Assembly: GCF_017916325.1 (NCBI RefSeq)
Contig: NC_090162.1
Span: 136,501-200,500, forward strand
DNA length: 64,000 bases
Source: Leishmania martiniquensis
Lineage: Eukaryota; Euglenozoa; Kinetoplastea; Trypanosomatida; Trypanosomatidae
Direction: 5' to 3'
In this document: positions 8,536 through 19,300 of the stretch, one piece after another
How the letters are laid out: each line of letters starts with the position of its first letter
Position numbering within the stretch: position 1 is the stretch's first letter
Position numbers and translations under genes: made by a program
Notes under the pieces: model-generated
Databases searched by the model: none
What the model was told of the DNA's origin: nothing
What the model saw: the letters and a program-made list of their open reading frames with translations, nothing else

Positions 8536-10617
8536 ATGACGTACGCATCTTCTCCTCTCGAAACATCGAATCGCATGGCTACGGCCATGCACTCAATGCC
8601 GCTAGCTCATCGGGTTGCGGTGGTGGGTACCTGTGCGATGTTTGCGGTAACCGCACTGGCGCAGCGCTACTATTTACGTCTATACGGCCGATCCATCGCC
8701 GCTGTGCGCACGGAGGACGACGCGCAGGTGACGTGGGCGGTGTACCACCGCTTCTTTCGAATCGCCCGCATTGCCCTCCCCACGTGGCGCTGCCGCGAGG
8801 CCTCTGGCTCGCTCATTTTTATCTTGCTGTTCGCGGTCAAAGCCATTCTACGCGTGTGGATGTCCAAGGCTAATGGTGAGGTGCTGACAACGATGGTGCA
8901 TGGCGTGAAGTCGGGCCGCCTGCCGCGCTTTGTGGGCAAGGTGGTGGTGCGCACTGCCCTAGGCCTCGCTGCCGGCATGACGAGCGGCGCCATCGAAACT
9001 CTGCGTCCGTGGCTGATCGGGTGCTACCGCGAGCGGTTGAGCCGCACTTTTCAGGGGCGCTTCTACGATCAACTTGTGTATTACCAGGGGACGATGCTGG
9101 ACAAGCGTCTAGAGGCTGCAGACACCGCTATTTCGACTTACTGCGGTGAGTTTGCTGAGCACTTTGCGGAGCTGCCTTATTACTTCGTGCTGCCGGGACT
9201 GGGATGTGTCACGTCTATGGCGGCGCTCGTGGAGCAATCGGGGTGGAGGTCGGCTCTCACGATGAGCGGTATCGCCACCGCCGCCGTGTTTGCGCTGCGT
9301 CGCCTGTCTCCGGCGTTGGGCCGTATTCACTCCCAGCTACTCTCGCGAGAGGATGATTACCGCCGCATGCTCGCAGGCTACCTGAGCAGCGTAGAGAGCA
9401 TTGCAATGCACGGTGCCGGTGACCACACGCGCAGGCGGCTGGACATCTCGCTCGCGACGCTCAAGGAGTCGCTCGATCACATGGCGCTTGCGAAGGGAAA
9501 CTTCGAGATGCTGGAGGCCGTCTTCTCTACCTGCATGACGGTGGTGGCGCAGTGCGTCGCCTTTGGCGGGGCACGCGACTCACACTATCACCGCTCCATC
9601 AACGACATCTACGTTGAAATTCAGCTCATCGAGGACCTGAACCGCAGCGTGAAAGACTTGGTTGTCAATTTTCGCGAGCTCTCGCACTTGACGGAGTTTG
9701 CCACGAAGATGTCCGAGTTCGACGACACACTCGCGAGTATTGCGGCCGGCACCCTCCTTCACAAGCGCCACGACTCCGACTACGTGTCTCTGCCCACGTC
9801 GCCGCTCATATACGCGCCGATAAACATAATCACCCACTTTGCGGATACAAAGACATTCCCGCTCGTGAAGATGGAGCAGATTCGGCTGGAGTCCCCGGCA
9901 GGGCATCAGCTACTTTCTGAAGTGAATATCGAATTCCGCAGTGACCAAGACTGGGCTATCGTCGGCGAGAACGGCTGCGGCAAGACCTCGCTGCTGCGCA
10001 TGCTCTGTGGCTTGTGGATGCCGAAGTCCGGCGTGCTCTCCCAAGACGCGTCTGTGCGCTTCTTACTGGCGCCGCAGCACAGCTACATGGCGCCTCAGTG
10101 CACCCTGTACGAGCAGATCTGTTTCCCAGACGCGGTAGACCCTCCAACGCCAGAGATTCGCGCTCTTGTCAAGGAGGCAATAGAGCTGGCGGGTGCGCAG
10201 ACGGTCGTGCGTGTGGTTCGCGGATACGGCAGTGCCGTGATGGGCCTTGATCTGAGCAACACAGACACGTCGTATGACTGGAGCAGTCTCAGTGGTGGCC
10301 AGAAGGAGCGCATCAGTATGGCGCGTGTCTTCTTCCACGTTCTGCGCATGGATCGCACGAAGGAGACACCAGTCGCTATCCTTGATGAGGCCACATCGAT
10401 GATGGACGACAGCGAGCAGGATGTACTCAACCACCTGCGGCGCATGAATGTACGCATGATCTCCGTCACCCACCGCAGCGTCGTGATTCGCCACCACACA
10501 CACATCCTCCGTATCGCTCGCGGCGGTAAATGGGCGGTGGAGAGTGTGCCCAATCCCGTCAAGATTGGCGAGCGTGTCGAAGCGGAGACGCCTGCGCAAC
10601 AGCAACAGTCGCGCTAA
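8536..10617 (+). CDS. ABC half-transporter, subfamily D (glycosomal/peroxisomal type)
   Basis: This 693-residue protein has the half-transporter layout of ABCD proteins: an N-terminal membrane domain (hydrophobic segments near residues 26-43, 92-110, 138-156, 215-235 and 241-258) followed by one nucleotide-binding domain. The ATPase motifs are complete: Walker A GENGCGKTS (477-485, K483), signature LSGGQ (585-589) preceded by the DWSSL context typical of subfamily D, Walker B VAILDEATS (613-621, D617/E618) and the switch His in SVTHRS (H646). ABCD proteins dimerise and import acyl-CoAs or related substrates into peroxisomes; in trypanosomatids the equivalent organelle is the glycosome, where GAT-type transporters act. 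The substrate cannot be read from sequence. The ATG at 8536 follows a CT tract and AG; M14 is a possible alternative start. The gene is bracketed by direct repeat copies 2 and 3. Confidence 0.93.
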   Translation: MTYASSPLETSNRMATAMHSMPLAHRVAVVGTCAMFAVTALAQRYYLRLYGRSIAAVRTEDDAQVTWAVYHRFFRIARIALPTWRCREASGSLIFILLFAVKAILRVWMSKANGEVLTTMVHGVKSGRLPRFVGKVVVRTALGLAAGMTSGAIETLRPWLIGCYRERLSRTFQGRFYDQLVYYQGTMLDKRLEAADTAISTYCGEFAEHFAELPYYFVLPGLGCVTSMAALVEQSGWRSALTMSGIATAAVFALRRLSPALGRIHSQLLSREDDYRRMLAGYLSSVESIAMHGAGDHTRRRLDISLATLKESLDHMALAKGNFEMLEAVFSTCMTVVAQCVAFGGARDSHYHRSINDIYVEIQLIEDLNRSVKDLVVNFRELSHLTEFATKMSEFDDTLASIAAGTLLHKRHDSDYVSLPTSPLIYAPINIITHFADTKTFPLVKMEQIRLESPAGHQLLSEVNIEFRSDQDWAIVGENGCGKTSLLRMLCGLWMPKSGVLSQDASVRFLLAPQHSYMAPQCTLYEQICFPDAVDPPTPEIRALVKEAIELAGAQTVVRVVRGYGSAVMGLDLSNTDTSYDWSSLSGGQKERISMARVFFHVLRMDRTKETPVAILDEATSMMDDSEQDVLNHLRRMNVRMISVTHRSVVIRHHTHILRIARGGKWAVESVPNPVKIGERVEAETPAQQQQSR

Positions 10618-12093
10618 TGGCAGTCGAGACAGAGAAGGGAGGAGAGGAAGGTGCATGTGTGTGTGTGTAAGTGGGGGGGTAGGGTAGGGGAGGGGAGGGG
10701 CAGAGCAGTGGTGTCTGTTAGTGCCGATCGTGACGAGAGGCGGCCGAGAAGGCATATTTCGCAGCATTCACCCTTCTACCTCTCTTCCTCATTTCCTCAA
10801 TGACTTTCTCACTGCATTACCGCTTCCCCGCCTACAGAACACCGCTCACCCACACCCACACGAAGATTGTGTGCGTGCGCTCTCTTGTTTACTTCACCGT
10901 TGACGGCTCAGTCTTGCCGTCTCGGCCTTGCTCGATTCCTTTCGCTTAAGCGACTACACATTGGTGATTTCGGGGCGGTGCTTCTGCACGCGTTGATGTT
11001 TGCATGTCTTGTTATATTTATGGTGGGTCTGTTGTAGACGTGGGTGGATCTGCCTCCAGTCACCGTACTGCTCTCTCTCCGTTCCTGTCGTTGCGTGCGC
11101 GTCTTGGGAAACTCAACGATGCCGAAACGATTGGGTGACGCACTGCTGCTCTCATCTCCCATACCCTTCACCCCCTTCTCTTCCGTCTCGCACCAGCGAG
11201 GGCGGAGGGCATTTGTGAATGTATGCACTGACCGGCAGATGTGTACTTCTTCACGCTGCGCACACAACGAATCGCCCCCCTCATCCAGTTCCAAAGAGAC
11301 CCGCGCAGATGACCCGCTGCAGGAGAGCCCTGCACCTCCTCCGCCGCTACCATCGCCGGGCTCTGCTGCCTTGCTTAAAGCACTTTTGCCCCTTTTTTTT
11401 GGCTCCTCACACACCGCACTTCTGCTCTGTTCAGCCTCCCCTCTTGCATATGTACGGGTGTGTCTTCCTGCGTTCTCTTGCGGCGAAGATGCCGTGCTCG
11501 CTACCTTTCAATACTTACGTGCACGTCTCGCTGCCGGTGTGGGCGTGCCTGTGCGCATCTTCGCCTCTCTCCTTTGTGGGTGTTCTAACTCTGACCCCCC
11601 CGTGTCCCCTCCCGCTTATGGCCCTCCCGGCTCCGTCCGACCCGACCCGGCAATCTCTGTGCTGCCTCTCACCCCCTGTGATTGCTGCCTGGCCATCCTA
11701 TTTTTTGGTCTCATGTTCCTCTTCTGTCTCTCTGTGTGTGTGTGTCTTTGCGTTGATGGTGGGGACGACACCGAACAACGCGCAGGCGCACTCGCGGGCA
11801 CAGACACACTCCCTGAGATGCAGGGACTGAAGTCTATCTGATACATACGCCAGCGTCCCGGACTGAGCTCTGTGAAAGCTTAACGTGGGCTCACATGTGA
11901 AGCAGCAATTTGAAAGAGTGCTCTCAGTAAAAAGGACGCACGGGAGTGAGCTGAGGCCTGGCTCACCGATGAAGGTGTACGCGGTTGTGTGCGATTGTGT
12001 TCGTCTTTCCTTGTGTATGGGGCAGTAATGAAAAAAATCGTCTGCAGCGCTGCCACATATTTGCTATCCTTCGCCCTTCCCCTGCTCATGCCT
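10618..12093 (+). other. ABC transporter 3' spacer, no supported gene
   Basis: Contains a (TG)n run at 10656-10668, G-rich sequence at 10672-10700 and C/T-rich stretches near 10770-10830 and 11380-11480. The longest frame (11044-11841, 265 codons) is Cys/Leu/Ser/Pro-rich, has no domain and contains simple-sequence TGTGTG; I regard it as chance. Confidence 0.5.
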
Positions 12094-12749
12094 TCATCAC
12101 TCTGAGACACCACCATTCAGTACAGCGTGGTGCCTCAGGGGTGCCGTGCCGCGCTCGGTGTATGTGGCGGGCTGGGGGACGGAGGGGAAAGCCAAGCCGC
12201 CCCCACCCCCCTCCCTCCCGTTTCCCTGCCGGGGCCGACCCGGCTCTGGTGGTGAGACAGGGTCCATCGCCTACAGTGTGGAGAGGTGAGAGCGATGTAC
12301 CGCTGCTGGGGCCGGCTGCCCGGTCCTGCGTGGCGCTGCGTTGGAGAGGCGCGCGAGGGCGAGCACGTCTGGACCACTTGCATGATGGGCACCGTGCCGG
12401 CGGTACTCGCGCGCACCTCGCCTGGCTCTTACTCTGCCTACTGGTGGGGAGAGCCTGAGCCGGCGCACCAGGAACGCGACGCGTTGGCGGCTGGCATAAT
12501 CGGAGCGGCTGTGTGGCGGCCTGCGACGCAGCGGTTGGCCGTGCTGGAGGCAGAGGCCGCGCTCGGACAACCGACTCGGCGCATGGCTGTGGCGCCTGTC
12601 TACGGCCGCCTCGCACCACCACACGAGATGGGCCTGTGTGGGCTGGCCGGAGGAGGCGGGAGGGAGTGCAGGTGGGGTGCGTGTGCCGGACGGCGGAGAC
12701 CGGATAGGCTGTGGGGAAAGTTAACGCCTACCAAGGAAGGGGGTGGGGG
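12094..12749 (+). mobile_element. Dispersed repeat copy 3, SIDER2-like, 656 bp
   Basis: Full-length partner of copy 1, in the opposite orientation. It starts at TCATCACTCTGAG and ends at AGGAAGGGGGTGGGGG. It is in direct orientation with copy 2 about 4.5 kb upstream, so the ABC transporter gene lies between two direct repeats. The conserved open frames inside it (both strands) are the same in all three copies and have no recognisable domain; they are best seen as by-products of GC-rich repeat sequence. Confidence 0.6.
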
Positions 12750-14937
12750 CGAATGGGATGGCTTGTCTGCTGTGGTTTTGCGGTAGGAAAGGTGTAGAGT
12801 ACTTATTATGTGCGCTGTATGCGCCGCTTGTGAACAGCGTCAATGCGAATCTCTTCCTGAAATAGGGTGGAAACGAATGCGAGGGCGTTTCGGTGCCGAC
12901 GGAGGACTGCTGTCGTGTGTGAGCGTCCGGTGGGCGAGGGGCGCGCCAAACGCTTCACCAACCGCGGCTTTTTTCTTTTTTGTGTCTGTGTGCGAGTCGT
13001 AACTTACAGACTCGTCACTTTTATATTCGTTGCGCATCCATTCGCGCTTTTCAGCGCGAAGCTGCCCACCAGATGGCACACTTCCAAGGCCCCGCGTCTC
13101 TTCATGACTCAATTTTGCTGTTCTGCATGATGCTGGCGTGTTCCCGTTGCATCTGTGCTGCGTAAGTGTGCTGCGGAAAGGAGAGGCTGACGGCGCCGTT
13201 CTGGCGAACGAAGACGTGCGGCTCCGTCTGCGACTAGTGAGATGGAGGACGCACCTGCCGCCTGATATCCTCGTATGTTGCTAGTGGCTCTTTTGGCAGG
13301 GGACGTGTGTGGCGTGAATGATGGGTGTTGCCGAAAAGTGGGCAGACAGAGCGAGAGAGAGGGTCAGCTGGGAGACTGTGGCAGGAGGGCAATGATTAAA
13401 GGCCCGGGCGGGCGGGTTGGTAAAAGGGGACGGGGCCTTGGGTCCCTGCTCTCTTACGCTGTGGGTCTGTCGCCTTGACGACAGTGTCGTTGCGCTCTCC
13501 TCCTTTTTTTTCGTGAGGTTTTGTTCACGGCATCGGCGGGTGAGTGCACGGCGGTGTTCGCGCGTCTGTTAACGTGAGCCTGCATCGCGCGCGCCGGCGC
13601 CGACGACATATCTGACCAGCACCGCCTATTCCAGTCGTGTGCGCCTACTGTATGCTGTCCTTCTCGGGCCACGTGGTGGCACATGGCCCGAGACGAAGGC
13701 AGTTTTTTTCCTTATCTGTTTTTTTTTTGGTCGTGGACTCGGCACCACGCGTGACGCACATTCTCCCTTCTCCGGCTCCTCTCCCTCGCGCACCATGCGT
13801 TCATCTTTGGATTCGTCGCCTTTGCCGCCAATTCGTCACATCGACGCGCAACGGTAACAAGTGGAGTGATGCGGTGTGTGGTGGGGAGGGGGAGGGGTGC
13901 GCCTCCTGTCTCATCCATCACATAACTCCTTTGGCGTCATGTCGCACCAGTCGACATCAGCGAATAAGCGGAAGCGCGTACGGAAAAAGGGCGAGAGAGA
14001 CAACGGTGTCGCACACCTCTCACCTCGCGCACTCTTCCCCCTATGCGATGAGTGCTGCGCCGAAGACGTCGGAGATAACAGGAAAGAAGGGGGAGGGGCT
14101 GACCTCTGCCCCCCCTCTCCATCATGTGAGCCGATGCGGGTGCAGTGCGCGCTCAATCCCTCTTGAGCTTCCACTCAACCCTTCTCGCAAGTGCAGAGGA
14201 ACGCTGCGAAAAAAAGGGCGTAGACGCATGAAACGGCGAGAAAATCTGTCGCTGAGTCACAGGGGAAAGATGGAGGTTGCCTTTCCCCGGTTTTCCTGCC
14301 GCTGCGTCGCCCCTGTGGAAAGCTCGCGACGCCATGTTGTCGTTTCAAGCCTCTTTTACTCTCCTCCTTTGCCCCTATTCTCACTCGTCTCACTTTTTTC
14401 TGCAATGTTTTTTTTTCGCGGCTTCGTAACACGCCGATGCCCACTTGCACGGATGCCCTTTCGCTGGCCCTGCCACGCACGAATCGGCGAGGAGGGCTGC
14501 AGCGTAATTGGGGCACGAAGAAGGAATCGGCAAGACACAGAGAAGAGGAAAAAAAGGCCCGAGCTGGTGCACGTCAGCAGGGTATGAGGCTGTCGGGGTA
14601 TATCTTACTGTGCGACGTGCCTGTTCTCTCGCTCCCTGTCTGTCTGCGCAGTGTCCAGCGGCTCCTGGTGCATCTTTGTCCTCTTGGGCCAGTCGGTGAC
14701 GCGGCACTCTATCGTCACGGAAAAGGCGTGGTGGCACTCACAGCACCGTTTTGCAGACCAGCGCGAACTCGAGATCTCTTGAGGGAGGCGCGCTGTACAT
14801 AAGATCCAAACTGTAGATCGCTGCGGCACACGTTTGCAGTCGCCACCGAAAGGATTTCCCGCCCTGCCCCACTTCAAACATTTTCCGCCTCACTCAATCG
14901 ATTGCTTTGAGGAGGGGTTGCGCAGAGGTGGCGGAAG
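12750..14937 (+). other. Spacer before the 14938 gene, no supported gene
   Basis: About 2.2 kb without a credible gene. The longest frame (13637-14587) is interrupted-looking low-complexity sequence with T-runs at 13704-13711 and 13720-13730. A strong C/T tract at 14625-14648 is followed by AG at 14650-14651, the best spliced-leader acceptor candidate for the next gene (5' UTR about 287 nt). A weaker AG lies at 14910-14911. Confidence 0.45.
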
Positions 14938-16737
14938 ATGCACACTGCGGCCTCGTCGTTCATGGCTGTGAGGACCGGCGCGTGTGCAGTGCTGGAGGTG
15001 CGTCATCCAACCGTCATCGCGGCCATCGATGCAGAGTTGCCAATTCACGGGGCGTCGGAGGAGGATGACGAATCGACCTCTTATGTCCTGTGGGCCCTGA
15101 CTATCCCGATGCGCATAGCGTGCTTCGCAGACGGCTTCTACTCGGCAACCGCTCCCGTGCCAGTAGCCTTTGCAAAGGTCGCGTCTGGCATGTCGCATCG
15201 CCGCGCCTCGGTTTCTCTGCGCCGTTGGGACCTTAACGGGGGCACCCGCTCTGCGCTTCTATTGGCTTCTCATGACGCGTCTTCACTGCTTGTGCGGGAG
15301 GTGCTGGAGGGGGCACTGGGTGTGCGTTCCGTAGCGACACGGTCGCCGCCGCCTTTGGAGGTAGTGCCGGTTGTACGATGGGGACTAAGCGGGACGGAGA
15401 TGTCATCGACTGATTCACTGGCCGGGGCTGAGTGGCAGCCGCTCCTGCACCGGCGATGGTATGAGCTGAAGAGCTACGTGCGCCAGGGTACGGTAATCCC
15501 CCACTACTCTGCGAGAAATATCCGAAGCAGAGCCCACAGCGCCGACAGATCACGCAGTAACGGCGTTTTTTTGAACGGTGGCTCCCCCGCGATGGCTGGC
15601 ACCATGTTCGCCGGCGATGTGAAGGAGGCGGCCGCGGTGTCGGTGAACAGGGCGTGCATCATGTGGACGGATGGCGTGGTGGGCCTTTTGGACGAGGTGA
15701 AGCCGTATTGCCGTGTGTTCCGGCCAGCGCGGCCGGAGAAGACGATTCGCGTGCGCCGCTTCCCTCATCGGTACGCAGATGTGGTCGGCGAAGTCCCGTT
15801 CGGGCAGTGCATCGAGGCCTTCGGCCGCGCCACGGACCCGTTCACGGCCGAGCAGTATGTCTTGGTGTACCTACCAGCTGAGGCAGCTTTTCTGAGTCAT
15901 GTCTGCACATACGATCTCATCTACGTGGACGAGGGACGGTACATCTGGGGTTGGTCGAAGCTGGCGGGAACCAGTGGCCTTCCGCTGCTAGTGGAGGTCG
16001 AGAATAAAGACGCGAGCGCCGGCGATATCCCTGCGGGGCCACGCAATGGCCGCGCCGCCGCATCGTCGATGCGTGACGTGCGCTCAAGAGCGCAGAGCGA
16101 TGGCCATGTGGATGTCACGCCTCTTCCAGAGCCCACGTTCTACACTCCTCTGCGAGACGGCCGTCCGGTTCGCATTCGATCTAAGCCGCTCTTGTCGTCG
16201 CCGGTGTTGCGGGAGATGGAAGCAAACGAGGTGCGGGCGGCGGTGGCTCTGGTGGCGGTGCCGCTTCTCCTCCCGGCAGACCCGGCGGGCACGCCTGTCG
16301 ACCACGTCTTTCTGGAATGGCAGCAGGGCGGCTACTCGCTGTTGCGCAGTGCCACGGAGTCTTTTCTGGCGCCGGTGCAGCTGTCACGCGTGCCTCGTCG
16401 CTTCCCTATTCGCACGCGTAGCGGCGGCGATGACGTTGCGGCAACCGTACCGGAGGTGCTGCACCTGCGCGGGCAATCCATCTACAAGCGCAAACATTCG
16501 TCGGCTGCTTTGGACGATAAAGATGTGGAGGCTGGGCTGGCTGAGCTTCTGCGGCCACACCCCGCATCGGCGCGTGTGGCGTCGGATGCTTCCCTGCTGA
16601 GCCCGCATTCGCTGCCGGAGTCTTTGCAAGAGTCCTTGAGGAAGGGGGTTGTGCGGCTGGAGGACTTACCCGCGATAGGGGACGAAGACGAGGCGAGCGA
16701 GAGCGACAGTGGCAGCGACGACATCCATTCTCACTGA
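14938..16737 (+). CDS. Conserved-looking hypothetical protein with possible SH3b-like modules
   Basis: The 599-residue product has coding-like composition, a clear ATG at 14938 and a TGA at 16735-16737. I do not recognise the family. Two segments resemble bacterial-type SH3 (SH3b) modules. The first, at about residues 270-345, has VRRFPHRYADVVGEVPFG and ends in YIWGWSKLAG. The second, at about 408-480, has PVRIRSKPLLSSPVLREM and ends near FLEWQQGGYSLLR. Both follow the pattern of an 'xVRxxP...VxGxVxxG...W' fold, but this is a pattern match by eye. The C-terminus is acidic and Ser-rich (EDEASESDSGSDD). There are no obvious signal peptide or membrane spans. It is on the same strand as its neighbours and gives no functional clue beyond that. 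Confidence 0.8.
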   Translation: MHTAASSFMAVRTGACAVLEVRHPTVIAAIDAELPIHGASEEDDESTSYVLWALTIPMRIACFADGFYSATAPVPVAFAKVASGMSHRRASVSLRRWDLNGGTRSALLLASHDASSLLVREVLEGALGVRSVATRSPPPLEVVPVVRWGLSGTEMSSTDSLAGAEWQPLLHRRWYELKSYVRQGTVIPHYSARNIRSRAHSADRSRSNGVFLNGGSPAMAGTMFAGDVKEAAAVSVNRACIMWTDGVVGLLDEVKPYCRVFRPARPEKTIRVRRFPHRYADVVGEVPFGQCIEAFGRATDPFTAEQYVLVYLPAEAAFLSHVCTYDLIYVDEGRYIWGWSKLAGTSGLPLLVEVENKDASAGDIPAGPRNGRAAASSMRDVRSRAQSDGHVDVTPLPEPTFYTPLRDGRPVRIRSKPLLSSPVLREMEANEVRAAVALVAVPLLLPADPAGTPVDHVFLEWQQGGYSLLRSATESFLAPVQLSRVPRRFPIRTRSGGDDVAATVPEVLHLRGQSIYKRKHSSAALDDKDVEAGLAELLRPHPASARVASDASLLSPHSLPESLQESLRKGVVRLEDLPAIGDEDEASESDSGSDDIHSH

Positions 16738-16998
16738 CAACCAATGACCCACCCTGCGCTGTCCGCCCTCGCCTTACATCCTTACCCTCTGTCTATCTCA
16801 TGCAGCGTTGTTCTAAGCCGCGTTAGCGCTGCCTTCGAGGCTTCTCCTTCTCTGTAGCGCCGTAGCTGTCGCTTCCGCGGTGCTCAATGCGGGACGGCAC
16901 GCGCCCTCTCCGCCACTTTCCCCCCTCTTACTCTTGACCGCCGAGGCACGCGCAACTCTTCGCTCTTTCATGAATGGTTCCAGTCGATATGCCGCATT

Positions 16999-17012
16999 GT
17001 GTGTGTGTGTGT
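16999..17012. repeat. (GT)n microsatellite
   Basis: Seven GT units, continuing imperfectly as TTGTGTT, in the 3' spacer of the 14938 gene. Confidence 0.85.
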
Positions 17013-18909
17013 TTGTGTTAAATAGCAGACATGCATGAAATGAGTCGTGGCTGCAGCTGCGGTAGCGCTGCGTTCTCTGTGGACCGTGGAGTGCGCATGC
17101 GGCGTGCTGCGAAGAGGATCTCGCCGCTGCTGCTGTTTCGGCTCCGCGGGAAGCTACACGAGTACGGGGCTGAGAGGCAGCCGTTTCAACGGAAAGGGGC
17201 TCTGGCGAAACGGGTGCTGATGCACCGGTATTGGTCATCGGCCACCGAGCGTTGTGTTTTCCCTGCCCCCTACTCTACCGTTCGCTGCTTTCACAAGACT
17301 GAGCGCACGTAGAGGGGCCGTGCTCGCGTATGTGTCGCGGTGCCCACGTGCGTGTGTGCGCGCTGCGGTACGTTACAAGAGGCCGGTCGGCGCTAGCAGA
17401 CGCTTGTGCACGGACATGTGCAAGCGTGTCAGATCGTTAGGCGGCACGTGGCAAGCGCCTCGTCGTCTCTCATCTTCCTGCACGGTTTGTCGCCGCGTTC
17501 GTCTTCAATGCACACTGTTCTACTCTTTTCTCATCTGAAACGTCACATCACATCCACGCTTGTCACGCCGCTCCCGGCGCACAAACTTTTTTTTGCGTCC
17601 TCTCTATCGCGCCGTAACTCGAGCGCATTGCGGTGACACTTTCTTATCTGCATGTGTGGCCGATCGTGCTTGCGTGCGCCTCTGCCCATTTCGCTCTCTT
17701 GACATCATCGATTCACGGCCACTCTCCTCTCTCGCTCTCTCGACGCCCATTTCTTCGCTTATGTCCTCGCGATCGAGAAGAGTTCCCCTTTCGAATACGT
17801 ACACCGGCAGACACCGGCACAGCAACACAGGCGAGTTGAAGTGAGGCGGACAAGTGATACCCCACAAACGCAATCGCCTCTCTTCGAACGGCGGCCGCAG
17901 ATACCACTAACGGCCGCAGGCGGCGACCGCTTCCTCCCCCGCCACAAGACGTGGTGAAGCACTGGTGGCCGCCCAACGCCTTTGTGGCACTGTTTTCTCC
18001 ATCTATTGTTTTCCGCTTTTCCCTTTTTTTGTTGTTGTTGAGGGGAGGGCTTACAGGTCGCGTGAGCTTCACAGGACGACTTCTGCTGGTGTGACCTCTC
18101 TTTCTCACCGTTTGAGGCCTCCACCGCCTCTTCCGTCTTTCTGCGCCGCGTTCGACCACTCGTGCACGACTCGCCAGTAGAGCACCTGCTAGCTCACCCC
18201 CTCTTCCCCTCACTTCTTTGCCGCTGTGTGCCCTTCCTTCAGGTGCGGTTGCCCCTCGGAGGTCGGCAGCGCAGTGCAGACTACCCTTCCCCCCTTCGTG
18301 CTCACCAAACGACTTGTGCGCGCGTCTGCGTGGCTGAGCCGGCGAGATTTTCTCTTCATTTCTTCACTTTCAGTGTCTTTCGTGGTTTCGCGCCTGCGTG
18401 CGCGCTTGGAAGAGCCGACAGTCTTCGTCTGAGAACTGTGCCCCCCTCCCCTCCCCTCCCCTGTCCCTGTCCCTCTTGCCAGCTCTTTCCTCGCTACCAT
18501 CCGCTCACCATTCATACCCCATTCATCATTGTAGACGGCATACGGTGTGCGTGCTCGTGTGCTTACCTGTGCCTCACCTGGCGTCTGTTACCTGTACTTC
18601 GTTTCACTGCTGGTCTACCGCTCCCGCCCTCGCCTGATTTTTTTTTTTGCACTCGGTGGACCGCTGCGGGTCTTGGTGGTACCCATTCCTCCTTCCTCCT
18701 TCCTCTGCGCTGTTCTCTCGGGTTTCTCCCTCTGCTCTTGATTGCTCACGAAACACACCCTCTGTTGGTGTGTCGGCTTCGCGTGCGACCTGAGGAGCTT
18801 TTCCTCATCCTCTTAGCCCTCTGCTCACCTGTCGTCGGTGATTCACCCTCTCCCTCCCATCCCACATATACACACACACTACCCTTCGCATTGAACCTCT
18901 TCTTAACGT

Positions 18910-18920
18910 TATATATATAT
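18910..18920. repeat. Short (TA)n tract
   Basis: TATATATATAT in the 5' flank of the first calpain-like gene, within an otherwise C/T-rich spacer. Confidence 0.8.
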
Positions 18921-19252
18921 GTGAAGCAGGGAAAGCGGCGTGTGCTTGAGGGTGTTGGTGACTTCTTCGCTCCGTTTGGCAGAGGCAGATCAGATTTCTC
19001 TGGTGGTGTGGGCACCATAACGAGAAGCAGAGGGCTATACGAGAACACACTGCCGAGGCGGAGGCGGACAGCGGAGACGCCCGCGTTTTGTGAGGGCAGA
19101 GGTCGCAGAGAAAGGGAGAATAAAATCACCACGCAGCAGCAGAGCGCCATTCGACCATCCCCCTCCCCCCCCACAACACAACACACATCGTACATACGCT
19201 CTCTTTCCTTTTTGTTATTTGCCGTTAGAACTCACTCGCCTGCAGGCTCGCT

Positions 19253-19283
19253 CGCTTTTTTCCTTCATTTTTATTATCCTCAG
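19253..19283 (+). promoter_or_regulatory. Predicted spliced-leader acceptor for the 5112-aa calpain-like gene
   Basis: The tract GCTTTTTTCCTTCATTTT, then TATTATCCTCAG, gives AG at 19282-19283, the first after the tract. It would leave a 5' UTR of only 17 nt before the ATG at 19301. This is short but within the range known for trypanosomatids. Confidence 0.5.
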
Positions 19284-19300
19284 GTGATTCACACCTCATC

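Larger units (their letters stand above)
16738..19300 (+). other. Spacer before the first calpain-like gene, pyrimidine-rich
   Basis: About 2.6 kb. Contains a (GT)n run at 16999-17012, strongly C/T-rich sequence from about 17640 to 18860, a (TA)n run at 18910-18920 and a T-rich stretch just before the start codon. The 380-codon frame at 18162-19304 is a pyrimidine-tract artefact (Ser/Leu/Pro/Cys-rich) that ends across the real ATG. The region probably holds the 3' UTR of the 14938 gene and intergenic splicing signals. Confidence 0.5.

Noticed and set aside
11044..11841. 265-codon frame downstream of the ABC transporter
   Set aside because: Cys/Pro/Leu-rich, passes through a TG simple repeat, and has no recognisable domain or G/C3 bias.
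13637..14587. 316-codon frame
   Set aside because: Runs through T-tracts; Arg/Ser/Cys-rich composition typical of chance frames in C/T-rich spacers.
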